In this document: piece after piece, positions 8,267 through 15,435 of the stretch
How positions within the stretch are numbered: position 1 is the stretch's first letter
Layout of the letters: each line of letters begins with the position of its first letter
Assembly (NCBI RefSeq): GCF_003818115.1
Contig: NZ_RPOI01000009.1
Location: 1 to 34,692, forward strand
Origin: Citrobacter youngae
GTDB taxonomy: Bacteria; Pseudomonadota; Gammaproteobacteria; Enterobacterales; Enterobacteriaceae
DNA: 34,692 nt
Direction: 5' to 3'
Translations under genes and position numbers: made by a program
The notes under the pieces: model-generated
Databases searched by the model: none
Told to the model about the DNA's origin: nothing
The model's input: only the letters and a program-made list of their open reading frames with translations

Positions 8267-8295
8267 TCTGGAGGTGCATTTTACTGACCTCCAGA
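8267..8295. terminator. Hairpin between convergent U and invertase genes
   Basis: A perfect 9-bp inverted repeat, TCTGGAGGT / ACCTCCAGA, with an 11-nt loop overlaps the invertase stop codon. It could act as a weak bidirectional terminator between two converging genes. It lacks a clear T-run, and it coincides with the right end of the inverted tail block. Confidence 0.45.
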
Positions 8296-8838
8296 CGCCG
8301 GAAACCGCTTATACAGAGTAGAAATACCTACATCAAATATCATAGCCACGCGCTGCCGTGGCTCTCCTGCCGCGAGCAGTCGACCGGCCTGCGCCCATTC
8401 TTCTGGTGTCAGTTTTGGTCGGCGACCACCAATGCGCCCCTGTTCTCGTGCTGCCGCTAACCCGGCTCGCGTCCGTTCTACAATCAATTCCCTTTCCATC
8501 TCGGCCAGTGCGCCCATGACGTGAAAGAAAAAACGTCCCATAGGGGTAGAGGTATCAATACTGTCTGTCAGGCTACGAAAATTAACACCACGCTGGCGCA
8601 ATTCCTCGATCAGAATGACAAGATGACGCATGCTCCTTCCCAGCCTGTCCAGCTTCCAGACTACCAGCGTGTCACCTTCCTGAAGCGTCTTTAGCAACCG
8701 CTTTAACCCAGGTCTTTCCGCTTTTGTACCGCTTATTTTATCTTCAAATATTTGCACACATCCTGCGCTTTCCAGCGCATTTATTTGCAGCATGGTGTTC
8801 TGGTCATTTGTTGATACCCGTACATTTCCAATCAGCAT
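8281..8838 (-). CDS. Serine DNA invertase, Pin/Gin/Hin type
   Basis: A 185-residue small serine recombinase close to E. coli e14 Pin. The catalytic serine is S9 in RVSTNDQ. The conserved 'VVWKLDRLGRS', 'LTDSIDTSTPMGRFFFHVMGALAEMERELI' (split here across residues 80-115) and a C-terminal HTH ending 'GISTLYKRFPASGGQ' are all present. Such enzymes invert DNA between two 26-bp crossover sites with Fis bound at an enhancer. Two sites in inverted orientation are at 8947-8972 and 10628-10653. Position 5 is Asn where Pin has Tyr; otherwise no defect is seen. Confidence 0.95.
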   Translation of the reverse strand: MLIGNVRVSTNDQNTMLQINALESAGCVQIFEDKISGTKAERPGLKRLLKTLQEGDTLVVWKLDRLGRSMRHLVILIEELRQRGVNFRSLTDSIDTSTPMGRFFFHVMGALAEMERELIVERTRAGLAAAREQGRIGGRRPKLTPEEWAQAGRLLAAGEPRQRVAMIFDVGISTLYKRFPASGGQ

Positions 8839-8880
8839 AGAAAATCACTCCACCTGTAAACGCATTAGCGGCCCGCATTG

Positions 8881-8936
8881 TATCGAGCAACGTCATTTCT
8901 GGCTGTACTGCAGAAAATGGCCAGCATAGTCAGAAG
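8881..8936. repeat. Flipped-module repeat, copy 1 (upstream of invertase)
   Basis: Positions 8881-8913 are the reverse complement (29 of 33 matches) of 25148-25180. The adjacent 8914-8936 (AAAATGGCCAGCA, two differing bases, GTCA..AAG) matches 25180-25202 in the same orientation. So the same two modules occur twice in the prophage with one flipped. This copy lies between the invertase start and its nearest crossover site. Confidence 0.8.
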
Positions 8937-8946
8937 TGGTGGTGTG

Positions 8947-8972
8947 TTCCGGAAAACGTTGGTCTGGGAGAA
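8947..8972 (+). other. Din-family crossover site A
   Basis: A 26-bp site with half-sites TTCCGGAAAACG and GGTCTGGGAGAA around a central TT (8959-8960). The outer half matches site B (TTCTCCaAaACC form) read from the other strand. The central dinucleotide is the complement of that in site B, so the two sites are inverted repeats and recombination flips the segment between them. It lies 109 bp upstream of the invertase start, the usual position. Confidence 0.85.
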
Positions 8973-9314
8973 GCGGCAAAAAGGGATGTAGGGACCGGGA
9001 CAAACCAGATCCCCGACATGAGCAAGTGGACATCGCTGAAAGCGGATTACGGGTGGCGATTGACTCCAGACGGATTTCTGGAGCAGTGGGGGCGCGGAAA
9101 TTATGGAAACGGCGATGGGGACTTTGTCATCCCGTTCCCGAATCGTTGTGTGTTCGTTTTGATTAGCTCAGATCCGAATGACACATCATATGCTGAGATT
9201 TCACAGGCATTCCCTGTCAGTAATTCAAAATTCAGAGTTGGCTGCGCAACCGCAGAAGGTAATAACGTGAATCCGGCAAATTTGACATGTAACTGGTTTG
9301 CGAAGGGGTGGTGA
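8961..9314 (+). CDS. Silent alternative tail-fibre C-terminal cassette
   Basis: An open frame without its own promoter, beginning at crossover site A and reading LGEAAKRDVGTGTNQIPDMS before 'KWTSLKADYGWRLTPDGFLEQWG'. The LGEAAKRDVGTG block is a common hinge of enterobacterial phage fibres. On paper, inversion at the central dinucleotides joins H '...AKFLQNLG' in frame with 'LGEAAKRDVG...', giving a fibre with a tip of about 118 residues. In the orientation given, the cassette points away from H and is silent. An ATG at 9018 could be mis-called as a small gene start. Confidence 0.85.
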   Translation, partial: GLGEAAKRDVGTGTNQIPDMSKWTSLKADYGWRLTPDGFLEQWGRGNYGNGDGDFVIPFPNRCVFVLISSDPNDTSYAEISQAFPVSNSKFRVGCATAEGNNVNPANLTCNWFAKGW

Positions 9315-9316
9315 TA

Positions 9317-9520
9317 ATGAATATTTACTTTTATAGCGCGTCAACGAATCAATTTTACCCGACAGTGTTACTCGACGCATACCGTGCAAATGGCGTTTTG
9401 CCTGATGATATTAAGCCCGTCGATGACGATATGGCACTGGAGTTTTTAGGAGTGCCTCCGGAGGGGATGAAACGTGTTGTGGGTAGCAATGGGCTACCCA
9501 CGTGGGGAATGGCAAATTAA
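9317..9520 (+). CDS. Short or truncated tail-fibre assembly protein of the silent cassette
   Basis: A 67-residue ORF, MNIYFYSASTNQFYPTVLL... ending GSNGLPTWGMAN. It matches only the N-terminal domain of Tfa-type chaperones, which are usually 140-200 residues. ATG 9317 follows GGGGTGGTGA directly after the fibre stop. The stop overlaps the stop of the opposite tfa, suggesting the C-terminal half was lost in an exchange between cassettes. It may work as a small chaperone or be a remnant. Confidence 0.7.
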   Translation: MNIYFYSASTNQFYPTVLLDAYRANGVLPDDIKPVDDDMALEFLGVPPEGMKRVVGSNGLPTWGMAN

Positions 9521-9966
9521 ATGGGCAGTTCAGGCCAACTGATATCCGGTGCGGTGCTGGTATCTATTGCAGTCACCGCATCGATATAGTCCATCCAGGT
9601 GTTAAGGCTGGCGGATTCATCATCCGTTAGCTTACGCCCCATCAACAGCTTTGTCTGCCAGACGACAATTCGGCTGGTTGCCGCATCAATACGGGCGCGT
9701 TTTTCTGCTTCAGCCTCTGCGACTAATTCATCGTGAGATTTTACCGGCTGTGGTATATCTGGGGGCGTAAACACCCCATTAGCATATGACCAGCCGATGC
9801 CTGGTAGTAGACCGCCTCCAGATTGTGATATCCCGGATGATGCTCCGCCAAGTTGCGAAATCTGAATCAACGACTGGTTCCCACCCCAGCCCATAGCGGC
9901 TTTCCCGTCCCAGATGATGACATTTACAACCATTCCGTTTTCAATTACTGCGTATGTTTTGCTCAT
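9517..9966 (-). CDS. Tail-fibre assembly chaperone (Tfa-like), expressed orientation
   Basis: A 149-residue tail-fibre assembly protein. The start MSKTYAVIENGMVVNVIIWDG and the C-terminal 'AEAEKRARIDAATSRIVVWQTKLLMGRKLTDDE' region are typical of Tfa proteins, which help fold and trimerise the fibre tip. It begins 5 bp after the H stop and is matched to the glycine-rich tip now joined to H. ATG 9966 after GGTGATG is preferred; ATG 9981 overlaps H. The stop overlaps that of the short plus-strand tfa. Confidence 0.88.
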   Translation of the reverse strand: MSKTYAVIENGMVVNVIIWDGKAAMGWGGNQSLIQISQLGGASSGISQSGGGLLPGIGWSYANGVFTPPDIPQPVKSHDELVAEAEAEKRARIDAATSRIVVWQTKLLMGRKLTDDESASLNTWMDYIDAVTAIDTSTAPDISWPELPI

Positions 9967-9970
9967 TACA

Positions 9971-11494
9971 TCACCACTCAATTATCACAATACCAGAGGA
10001 CCCTTTCCCACCGACACCACCATTAGAGCCGCCACCACTTCCACCATATCCACCTCCGGCACCGCTGCCACCAGAGCCATACCCATAGGCATCTTTCCCG
10101 TCAACACCAGCTGAACCAGCTCTTGAACCACCTGCACCGCCACCAAAAAATGAGTTGCCACCATTCCCTCCGCAGCCATTCCCAAGGATTGTATTAGCAC
10201 CATCCTGACCATCCTGTCCTGCTGGATAACCAGTACCTCCCGCACCACCACCGGGTAATCCAGATCCCATAAAAGAATCACCACCATGGCCACCACCACC
10301 ACCGTTTAAAGTCAGCAGTGAACCAACAACAGTGCCGCCGCCAGCGGCGCCGTTACCTCCATTTATTGATGGCGTACCAGCAATACCGCCAGCCCCCCCA
10401 GCACCAATAGTGACGTTAATCGTGGAGCCAGGCGTAACTGTAAATTTTTTTCTCACAACAAATTCACCAGAACCGCCACCCTGACCACCCGCACCAGTAC
10501 CGGTAAGGTTCGTAGAACCACCGCTACCGCCGCCACCGCCGCCACCCGCGCTCGCTGTTACATAAATCTCAGTTACCCAGTTCGGAATAGTAATTGCCTG
10601 GGATGACGTAACGACAGCAAATCTCGATTTGCTCAAACCAAGGTTTTGGAGAAACTTCGCCACATCTGGAATATCCCCGCCGTTTTGGTTTTTCTGCATA
10701 GCACCGGTGATACGCTCATCATCACCCGCCGCAACGGTATTGGCAGTTGTACCTGTGTTTTTCGTCGAGCTGTTACCCAGTTGCAGATTCTGGCGGGCCA
10801 GTGCCGGATTAGGTAAATCGGCGAGATTGCGATCTTTTGCCAGCCGCGCGCCTGCGTTATCCATCGCAATTTTTACGGCTTTCGGGGTTGCTGCTTGTGT
10901 CTCGCTGTCATCCGTCACACTGCTGTTAAGCTGCGTAAAACCTTTAGCTGTAGTGGTTGCATCGGGATGGTTGCGCGACTGTTCATGGGTACGCATGAGT
11001 CCGTCAGCGTAACTCTTCACCTCAATAATTTTATTATCAACATACTGGCGCGTTGCCAGTACGACAGCCGGATCAATCTTCAGTGTTACCGCTTCGGTGC
11101 TGCTGACGATCAGGATCACACGGATGGCCTGAACGCGTCCGCTGCCTTCCTGCAACTGCGGTTTGTAGGTCTCCGCACAGTTGGCAACCGCAATCATATC
11201 GCCGTCTTTATCAAACAGACCGATTTCACGGATCCACCACCCGCCCACGTCTTCCGGTATGACCTGCTCCGCAATTATCTGACTGGCATTTGCCGGGTCG
11301 ACGGTCAGCATATTCAGCGGTGCGCGACGAATTTCATGTATCAGCGCGGTCTGGGCCGGATCAGGAGTAGGCAGTACGCCATTGCCATCGCCTACGGCCA
11401 TCTGGGTGATCTCAACCTTTGTACCCAAAGCCGTGGCTTTTGCCAGTTTTGCGGCCCCGATATTGGTTAGCAGGGCAAAATATTTAGTCGCCAT
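9971..11494 (-). CDS. H: Tail fibre gpH with glycine-rich tip
   Basis: A 507-residue P2-H-type tail fibre. The conserved N-terminus (MATKYFALLTNIGAAKLAKA, 'VGDGNGVLPTPDPAQTAL', 'IPEDVGGWWIREIGLFD') attaches to the baseplate. The shaft carries the 'NHPDATTTAKGFTQL' repeat-like region and ends at '...AKFLQNLGL', where crossover site B is embedded. The variable tip of about 215 residues is extraordinarily glycine-rich (many GGGG and GGxGG runs), like polyglycine-helix receptor-binding tips of some phage adhesins. ATG 11494 with GGAG is the family start; the frame is open to 11551. It overlaps the end of I by 11 bp. Confidence 0.92.
   Translation of the reverse strand: MATKYFALLTNIGAAKLAKATALGTKVEITQMAVGDGNGVLPTPDPAQTALIHEIRRAPLNMLTVDPANASQIIAEQVIPEDVGGWWIREIGLFDKDGDMIAVANCAETYKPQLQEGSGRVQAIRVILIVSSTEAVTLKIDPAVVLATRQYVDNKIIEVKSYADGLMRTHEQSRNHPDATTTAKGFTQLNSSVTDDSETQAATPKAVKIAMDNAGARLAKDRNLADLPNPALARQNLQLGNSSTKNTGTTANTVAAGDDERITGAMQKNQNGGDIPDVAKFLQNLGLSKSRFAVVTSSQAITIPNWVTEIYVTASAGGGGGGGSGGSTNLTGTGAGGQGGGSGEFVVRKKFTVTPGSTINVTIGAGGAGGIAGTPSINGGNGAAGGGTVVGSLLTLNGGGGGHGGDSFMGSGLPGGGAGGTGYPAGQDGQDGANTILGNGCGGNGGNSFFGGGAGGSRAGSAGVDGKDAYGYGSGGSGAGGGYGGSGGGSNGGVGGKGSSGIVIIEW
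10628..10653 (+). other. Din-family crossover site B inside H
   Basis: A 26-bp site with half-sites TTTGCTCAAACC and GGTTTTGGAGAA around a central AA (10640-10641). This is close to the gix/cix/hix consensus. It is inside the H coding sequence and encodes LQNLGL on the minus strand. It is the inverted partner of site A at 8947-8972 and defines a switchable segment of about 1.7 kb. Confidence 0.9.
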
Positions 11495-12101
11495 TTGCTG
11501 CGATCTCCACGGTATCAATAAAATGGACTGCCGCGCCGGTGTAGTCGCCACCGCTCACGGATATGGTTTCAGGAAAATAGGGGTAAACGGTTAGCGTATC
11601 GCCCGTGTAACAACCTGCACCTGCTGTGATGATGCCCTGTGTCTGCAACGACAGGGTGAGACCTGTCAGGTGACGGCTTCTGGGTTTTGCATCATCAATC
11701 AGGCGCTCAAGTTCGCGGTAGGTTTCCTCCGTGATCCCCTGTTCCTGAATGCCGATTTCAAGCCTGAAGGTGCCCGGCTCTTCGTTGCTCTGCCACCACT
11801 CGATCACCCGCAGTAAAAACCCAAAAGGCTCAACGACGCGTCTCAGCGCCGAAATCGTGCCTTTGTGACGATGAACGAGCCAGGCGGCTTTAATAACCTG
11901 CCGTTTTGTCTGTTCTGACCAGCCTTTGTCCCAGCGGTCAACTGACAGCGCCCAGGCAAGATAGGGAAGCAGGTCAACGGGGCATTCGTCCGGGTTCCAC
12001 AGTTTGCGAAGGTCAACCGGAATACGGTCAAGCCGTGTGGTGACTTTCTCAACATCCCGCATGAAGCGGCTGGCGGAAGGCGGGAGCAGGCTGTTATTCA
12101 T
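11484..12101 (-). CDS. I: Baseplate protein gpI
   Basis: A 205-residue P2 gpI family baseplate protein. It starts MNNSLLPPSASRFMRDVEK, has the conserved 'IPVDLRKLWNPDECPVDLLPYLAWALSVDRWDKGW' region (residues 27-61) and 'VHRHKGTISALRRVVEPFGF'. gpI sits at the baseplate periphery with J and connects the fibres. The start overlaps the J stop by 8 bp and the end overlaps H, showing one translation-coupled V-W-J-I-H unit. Confidence 0.93.
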   Translation of the reverse strand: MNNSLLPPSASRFMRDVEKVTTRLDRIPVDLRKLWNPDECPVDLLPYLAWALSVDRWDKGWSEQTKRQVIKAAWLVHRHKGTISALRRVVEPFGFLLRVIEWWQSNEEPGTFRLEIGIQEQGITEETYRELERLIDDAKPRSRHLTGLTLSLQTQGIITAGAGCYTGDTLTVYPYFPETISVSGGDYTGAAVHFIDTVEIAANGD

Positions 12102-12990
12102 CTGTTCCCCCTACCGTGATAGTGAATGACTCGCACCGCGCAGCCTGCGTGTCATCAATAACGATATCGCTGACAGGCTCCGGTAATTCCACTCGCTGAA
12201 CGCCCTGCACATGCAATGCCGCCATAATGGCGGAGCGGGCAACGTCACGACCTATCTTGCCCTGCTGGCTTATCCACAACCGTAACGCATCCTCTGCGGC
12301 GGTGCGGATGGGTTCAGACTCCGGCCCCGGATAGAGATACAGGACGGCGTTGATGTGATAATTCACGATTTCTGCCGCCTGAACTGTCAGGCGATCGGCG
12401 ACCGGCCTTTTGTCATCCGCAGACAGCGCTTTATTAACGGTTGCCAGTAACGCCTGGTCTGGCGTTCCGTCTCCCTCCGTGGAAAGCACGGAGACCACGA
12501 CCACTGCAGGTGACGGGCTGGTTGCTTTGGCATCAGCCACCTTACCGCTGGCACTTTTTGCAAAATACTCATATGCGCCAGTTGGTCCCGCGACGCTCAG
12601 CCCTTCGAACGCACTCTGAATGCGTAGCCGGAATGCTGCGTCGCTTTCATAGACGGCCTCAGTTGTATCTGTGGCTTCCTTCGTGACCAGGCGCTGGGTG
12701 TTATTATTGGCCCCCAGATTGTCCAGGTCGCTGAAGGTGGAATGACTCAGCATGCACGCCGCCGCCCCGTCATTTACACGCTGCATCAGCATCATTTCCC
12801 GGTAGGCGAATACCTGGGCAATGGCGTTCAGGGGTTCAGATTCCAGCTCAAGCGCAGCGGAAACAGCAGCCTGTTGCTCCGGAGGAAATGCTGCAATCAT
12901 GTCCGCTTTGACCTCAACAAGGATCTCTTCGAAGTCCAGCACTTTAATGATCTGCGGCTTCGGAAGTTGCGATAAGTCAACGGTCGCCAT
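12094..12990 (-). CDS. J: Baseplate assembly protein gpJ
   Basis: A 298-residue gpJ / Mu gp47-like baseplate wedge protein. The family start 'MATVDLSQLPKPQIIKVLDFE' and the internal 'YRLRIQSAFEGLS'-like segment (here FRLRIQSAFEGLSVAGPTGAYEY) are diagnostic. It overlaps W by 14 bp and I by 8 bp. Confidence 0.94.
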   Translation of the reverse strand: MATVDLSQLPKPQIIKVLDFEEILVEVKADMIAAFPPEQQAAVSAALELESEPLNAIAQVFAYREMMLMQRVNDGAAACMLSHSTFSDLDNLGANNNTQRLVTKEATDTTEAVYESDAAFRLRIQSAFEGLSVAGPTGAYEYFAKSASGKVADAKATSPSPAVVVVSVLSTEGDGTPDQALLATVNKALSADDKRPVADRLTVQAAEIVNYHINAVLYLYPGPESEPIRTAAEDALRLWISQQGKIGRDVARSAIMAALHVQGVQRVELPEPVSDIVIDDTQAARCESFTITVGGTDE

Positions 12991-13345
12991 GGCTGCTCTC
13001 CCGTAGCGTCATCGTGACGGTGGCCGGTTGCATATTCCGGGTGATAATGCCGGAGAGTTCTGCCACAGCCCGCCCATCCTTTGACCAGCGGATATCAATG
13101 GTGTTGAGCGCAATTCTGGTTTCCCAGCGTGCCAGCGCGATAACGGCGGCGCTCATGCACTGAAGGCGGGTGGCATCATTCTGCGGCTCATCAATCAGGT
13201 CAGGCACCAGACTGCCGTAATCACGTCGCATCACCCGGCTGGCAAGCGGCGTGGTCAGTATGTCCTTCACTGAATTCCACAGTTGATCGGCATCATTCAG
13301 GGTGCCAGTGCCGTTGGGATTCATCCCCGTGTAAGTCGCTGTCAT
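12977..13345 (-). CDS. W: Baseplate protein gpW (gp25-like)
   Basis: A 122-residue T4 gp25-like baseplate wedge protein. The motif 'ILTTPLASRVMRRDYGS' (residues 31-47) is the family core. It starts in a 4-bp overlap with the V stop. Despite the historical name gp25-like lysozyme, no lytic role is implied. Confidence 0.94.
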   Translation of the reverse strand: MTATYTGMNPNGTGTLNDADQLWNSVKDILTTPLASRVMRRDYGSLVPDLIDEPQNDATRLQCMSAAVIALARWETRIALNTIDIRWSKDGRAVAELSGIITRNMQPATVTMTLRESSHGDR

Positions 13346-13923
13346 TTCGTGTCCTCCGTCCAGTCGCCGCCCCGTTTAACGCCACCATGACCGTGGTCGT
13401 CAACCTGCACACCGTTAGAGGTCATTTTCCCGCCGCTGTGCTCAATATCACCTTGCATCTTGCCGCCTTTAGTAACTTCAAACGTGGCGGTTTTCAGATG
13501 CTTTGTGCATTCCACAACGGGCGTATCCAGTGTGACGCCAACAGCCGCCTGAATCTTCGCGGTCTTCATGCCGGTGGCTTCCAGTGCGCTGGCGTCGGCG
13601 TCGTATCGGACAACTGCACCGTCTGGTGCCGTTATCACGATTTCTTTCAGGCTGCTGCCCGGTGCCGGGTGATCATTGCTGTACAGGCTCCCCAGAATAA
13701 TGGCGGTCTCCGGGTTGCCGCCGATGCAGGCAATGGAAACCTGCTCCCCAACGGAAGGCGGGATCCAGATGTTGAATACCCCCGCCCGCGTGGTGTTCCA
13801 GCGCAGCCAGCCCGTTTCCAGATTTCCGCTACGCACGCGGACACACCATTTTTCTTCATCAACGGCAAAAATAACGCCGGTGCGAATGATGTTTTCCAGC
13901 AGGCGTATCAGTTCGGCATTCAT
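13342..13923 (-). CDS. V: Baseplate spike gpV
   Basis: A 193-residue baseplate spike and assembly protein that forms the membrane-piercing tip. An N-terminal OB-like domain is followed by a beta-helical region ('IQAAVGVTLDTPVVECTKHLKTATFEVTKGGKM', split at residues 119-150). Near the C-terminus DDHGHGG supplies the HxH motif that binds the axial iron ion in P2 gpV. It overlaps S by 4 bp (ATGA) and is slightly shorter than P2 V (211 aa). Confidence 0.94.
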   Translation of the reverse strand: MNAELIRLLENIIRTGVIFAVDEEKWCVRVRSGNLETGWLRWNTTRAGVFNIWIPPSVGEQVSIACIGGNPETAIILGSLYSNDHPAPGSSLKEIVITAPDGAVVRYDADASALEATGMKTAKIQAAVGVTLDTPVVECTKHLKTATFEVTKGGKMQGDIEHSGGKMTSNGVQVDDHGHGGVKRGGDWTEDTK

Positions 13924-14558
13924 CGTGCGGCACTTCCCAGGCTGTTAATGGTGGCGTTGTAAATCAGATGTTCATCCGCCGCAGACAGGCCCAGCAGTTC
14001 ACGAACAGGGTATTTAGTCACGACACCCGGCCCGACCTGATCACGCTGGCCGTACTGATGCACGCGGGCAATACGCGCAGCCACACCGTCATAACCCACG
14101 GTCACACCCTGCACATCAGGGCGTATCTTCATAAACCGCAGTGTGCGCAGGCGCTCAAACATCGGTGCTTTACGGGCCGTGTCACGACGCAGCGAACGCG
14201 TGTTAATTTCCAGATAACGATCAATATCGCTGCGGTAAAACGTGCGAATGTCATTACGTTCGGTGTCAAAGCCGGTGATAGTGCGTCCGTATTTCCCCCG
14301 CCCGCCGTGCCAGTTTTTCAGCGTCCTGACTTCGTTATTCCAGATAAATTTAATGCCCTGCTGGGAACGAATGATCCTGCGCTTGCGTTGTGGGTAAGCG
14401 GCTCCGTCCGGGCCTTTTTGCGCCCGGATACGCTGCTGCTGGCTGCGGCGGATTTCCTGCCCGATGAGACGGGCCGAGCGAGTCCGCCCGGACGCAGAGA
14501 TACCCGCAAGGATATCGCTGAATACCTTATCAAGTTCACGAAAGCGATCGTCACTCAT
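13920..14558 (-). CDS. S: Tail completion protein gpS
   Basis: A 212-residue gpS / phage virion morphogenesis family protein that helps join head and tail. The 'GQEIRRSQQQRIRAQKGPDGAAYPQRKRR' region (split, residues 28-56) and the C-terminal 'YGQRDQVGPGVVTKYPVRELLGLSAAD' are typical. It is longer than P2 S (150 aa), with an insertion in the middle (about residues 70-150). It overlaps R (ATGA) and V (ATGA). Confidence 0.9.
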   Translation of the reverse strand: MSDDRFRELDKVFSDILAGISASGRTRSARLIGQEIRRSQQQRIRAQKGPDGAAYPQRKRRIIRSQQGIKFIWNNEVRTLKNWHGGRGKYGRTITGFDTERNDIRTFYRSDIDRYLEINTRSLRRDTARKAPMFERLRTLRFMKIRPDVQGVTVGYDGVAARIARVHQYGQRDQVGPGVVTKYPVRELLGLSAADEHLIYNATINSLGSAAR

Positions 14559-15019
14559 ACAGCAGTCTCCCAGGTCACGTCTTCAAACACGGCGTGCCAG
14601 TCTCCGCCTGCTGATGGAATACGGGGTTTTGGTTCTGGCAGGTGTTCTGCGTGGACGGTTCCGTCTTCATCGCGACTGACTTTCACGCGCTCCCTGACCG
14701 GGATTTCATAAAGAATATCGGCGCTGTCGTCGTCATTGATGGCGACTGAAAACTTAACATCTTTGTTATTCTCAGGGTTAAGCAGCAGGTCTGGCTGGTT
14801 GTGCCAGAGCCAGGCCATCAGCGGTAAGGTGAAATCATCAATATCGCCGGGAAAATCCATGGCGAAAAACACCAGGTTATAGCGGTAGGCAAAAGAAGGT
14901 GTTTCGCCGGTTGTCTCGATACCGCCGCTTTCCACAAATACGGTGAATTTCTCCGGGTTGGCTTTACACCAGCGGCTGGCGTGGACCATCGCTTCACGCA
15001 GTGAGTTAATCTTCAGCAT
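14555..15019 (-). CDS. R: Tail completion protein gpR
   Basis: A 154-residue gpR family protein, the partner of gpS in tail completion. The N-terminus 'MLKINSLREAMVHASRWCKANPEKFTVF' and 'AWLWHNQPDLLLNPENN' match the family. AGGTGCC lies upstream of ATG 15019. It is followed by S with an ATGA overlap and preceded by a 30-residue membrane ORF. Confidence 0.92.
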   Translation of the reverse strand: MLKINSLREAMVHASRWCKANPEKFTVFVESGGIETTGETPSFAYRYNLVFFAMDFPGDIDDFTLPLMAWLWHNQPDLLLNPENNKDVKFSVAINDDDSADILYEIPVRERVKVSRDEDGTVHAEHLPEPKPRIPSAGGDWHAVFEDVTWETAV

Positions 15020-15031
15020 GGTGGCACCTTT

Positions 15032-15124
15032 TTAACGTGCGAAGCGCTCAATTACGCTCGCAATGATCAGCAGATAAATAAGCGTCCAGAATGGATGCTC
15101 AGCAATAAAATCGAATAACGTCAC
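15032..15124 (-). CDS. 30-residue membrane protein in the lysis/tail operon
   Basis: A GTG-initiated ORF of 30 codons starts in a GTGA overlap with the Rz1-like gene stop and ends 12 bp before R. It reads MTLFDFIAEHPFWTLIYLLI followed by IASVIERFAR, one membrane helix with a short basic tail. The tight coupling on both sides and the clean transmembrane pattern argue that it is real. It could be a holin-modifying or antiholin-like peptide, but this is a guess from position. It is too short for most gene callers. Confidence 0.7.
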   Translation of the reverse strand: MTLFDFIAEHPFWTLIYLLIIASVIERFAR

Positions 15125-15435
15125 TGTCCGGCTCCCGTGTTCTCATTCAGTCGTTTAAGGCGGCGAATATCGAGTTCACTAATCGCAGCCTTATCGGCAT
15201 TGCAGCTATCCAGCGCATCGCGCAGGCGATCACTCCAGTTGGCTATTCCGCCCCAGGTAACGGGGCTTGCCAGTTCCGGCTGCGGCGTCGCGGCTGTCAG
15301 GCTTTCCGGCACCGGTTCGTGCACTAACGTTAACCGTGGTACTGGCGGTGCGCTTTTGCAGGCTGTTACTGACAGCAACAGGTACAACAGTGTTAGCGCA
15401 CGTATCGTTTTTCGTTGCTTCGCGCATCTGCTCAC
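15121..15435 (-). CDS. lysC: Outer-membrane spanin lipoprotein, Rz1/LysC-like
   Basis: A 104-residue o-spanin embedded in the +1 frame of the Rz-like gene. A signal peptide (RALTLLYLLLSVTAC) ends in a lipobox, so the mature protein would start at Cys and be lipidated. Proline-rich residues follow (SAPPVP). GTG 15435 is chosen because AAGGGGA lies 8 nt upstream; ATG 15456 is the alternative. With the Rz-like partner it spans the periplasm and fuses inner and outer membranes at lysis. Confidence 0.82.
   Translation of the reverse strand: MSRCAKQRKTIRALTLLYLLLSVTACKSAPPVPRLTLVHEPVPESLTAATPQPELASPVTWGGIANWSDRLRDALDSCNADKAAISELDIRRLKRLNENTGAGQ

Noticed and set aside
8267-8295. Inverted repeat at the right joint as the recombination site for the large inversion
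   Set aside because: The repeat pairs with itself locally and has no copy at 2371-2486; at most a shared GGTCAG was seen, too short to support a mechanism.
8936-9166. Plus-strand 76-codon frame across crossover site A
   Set aside because: It is out of frame with the tail-fibre cassette and has no homology; a shadow.
13968-14711. 247-codon plus-strand frame opposite S and R
   Set aside because: It is antisense to conserved tail completion genes, has no ribosome site and low-complexity His/Thr composition; a shadow frame.
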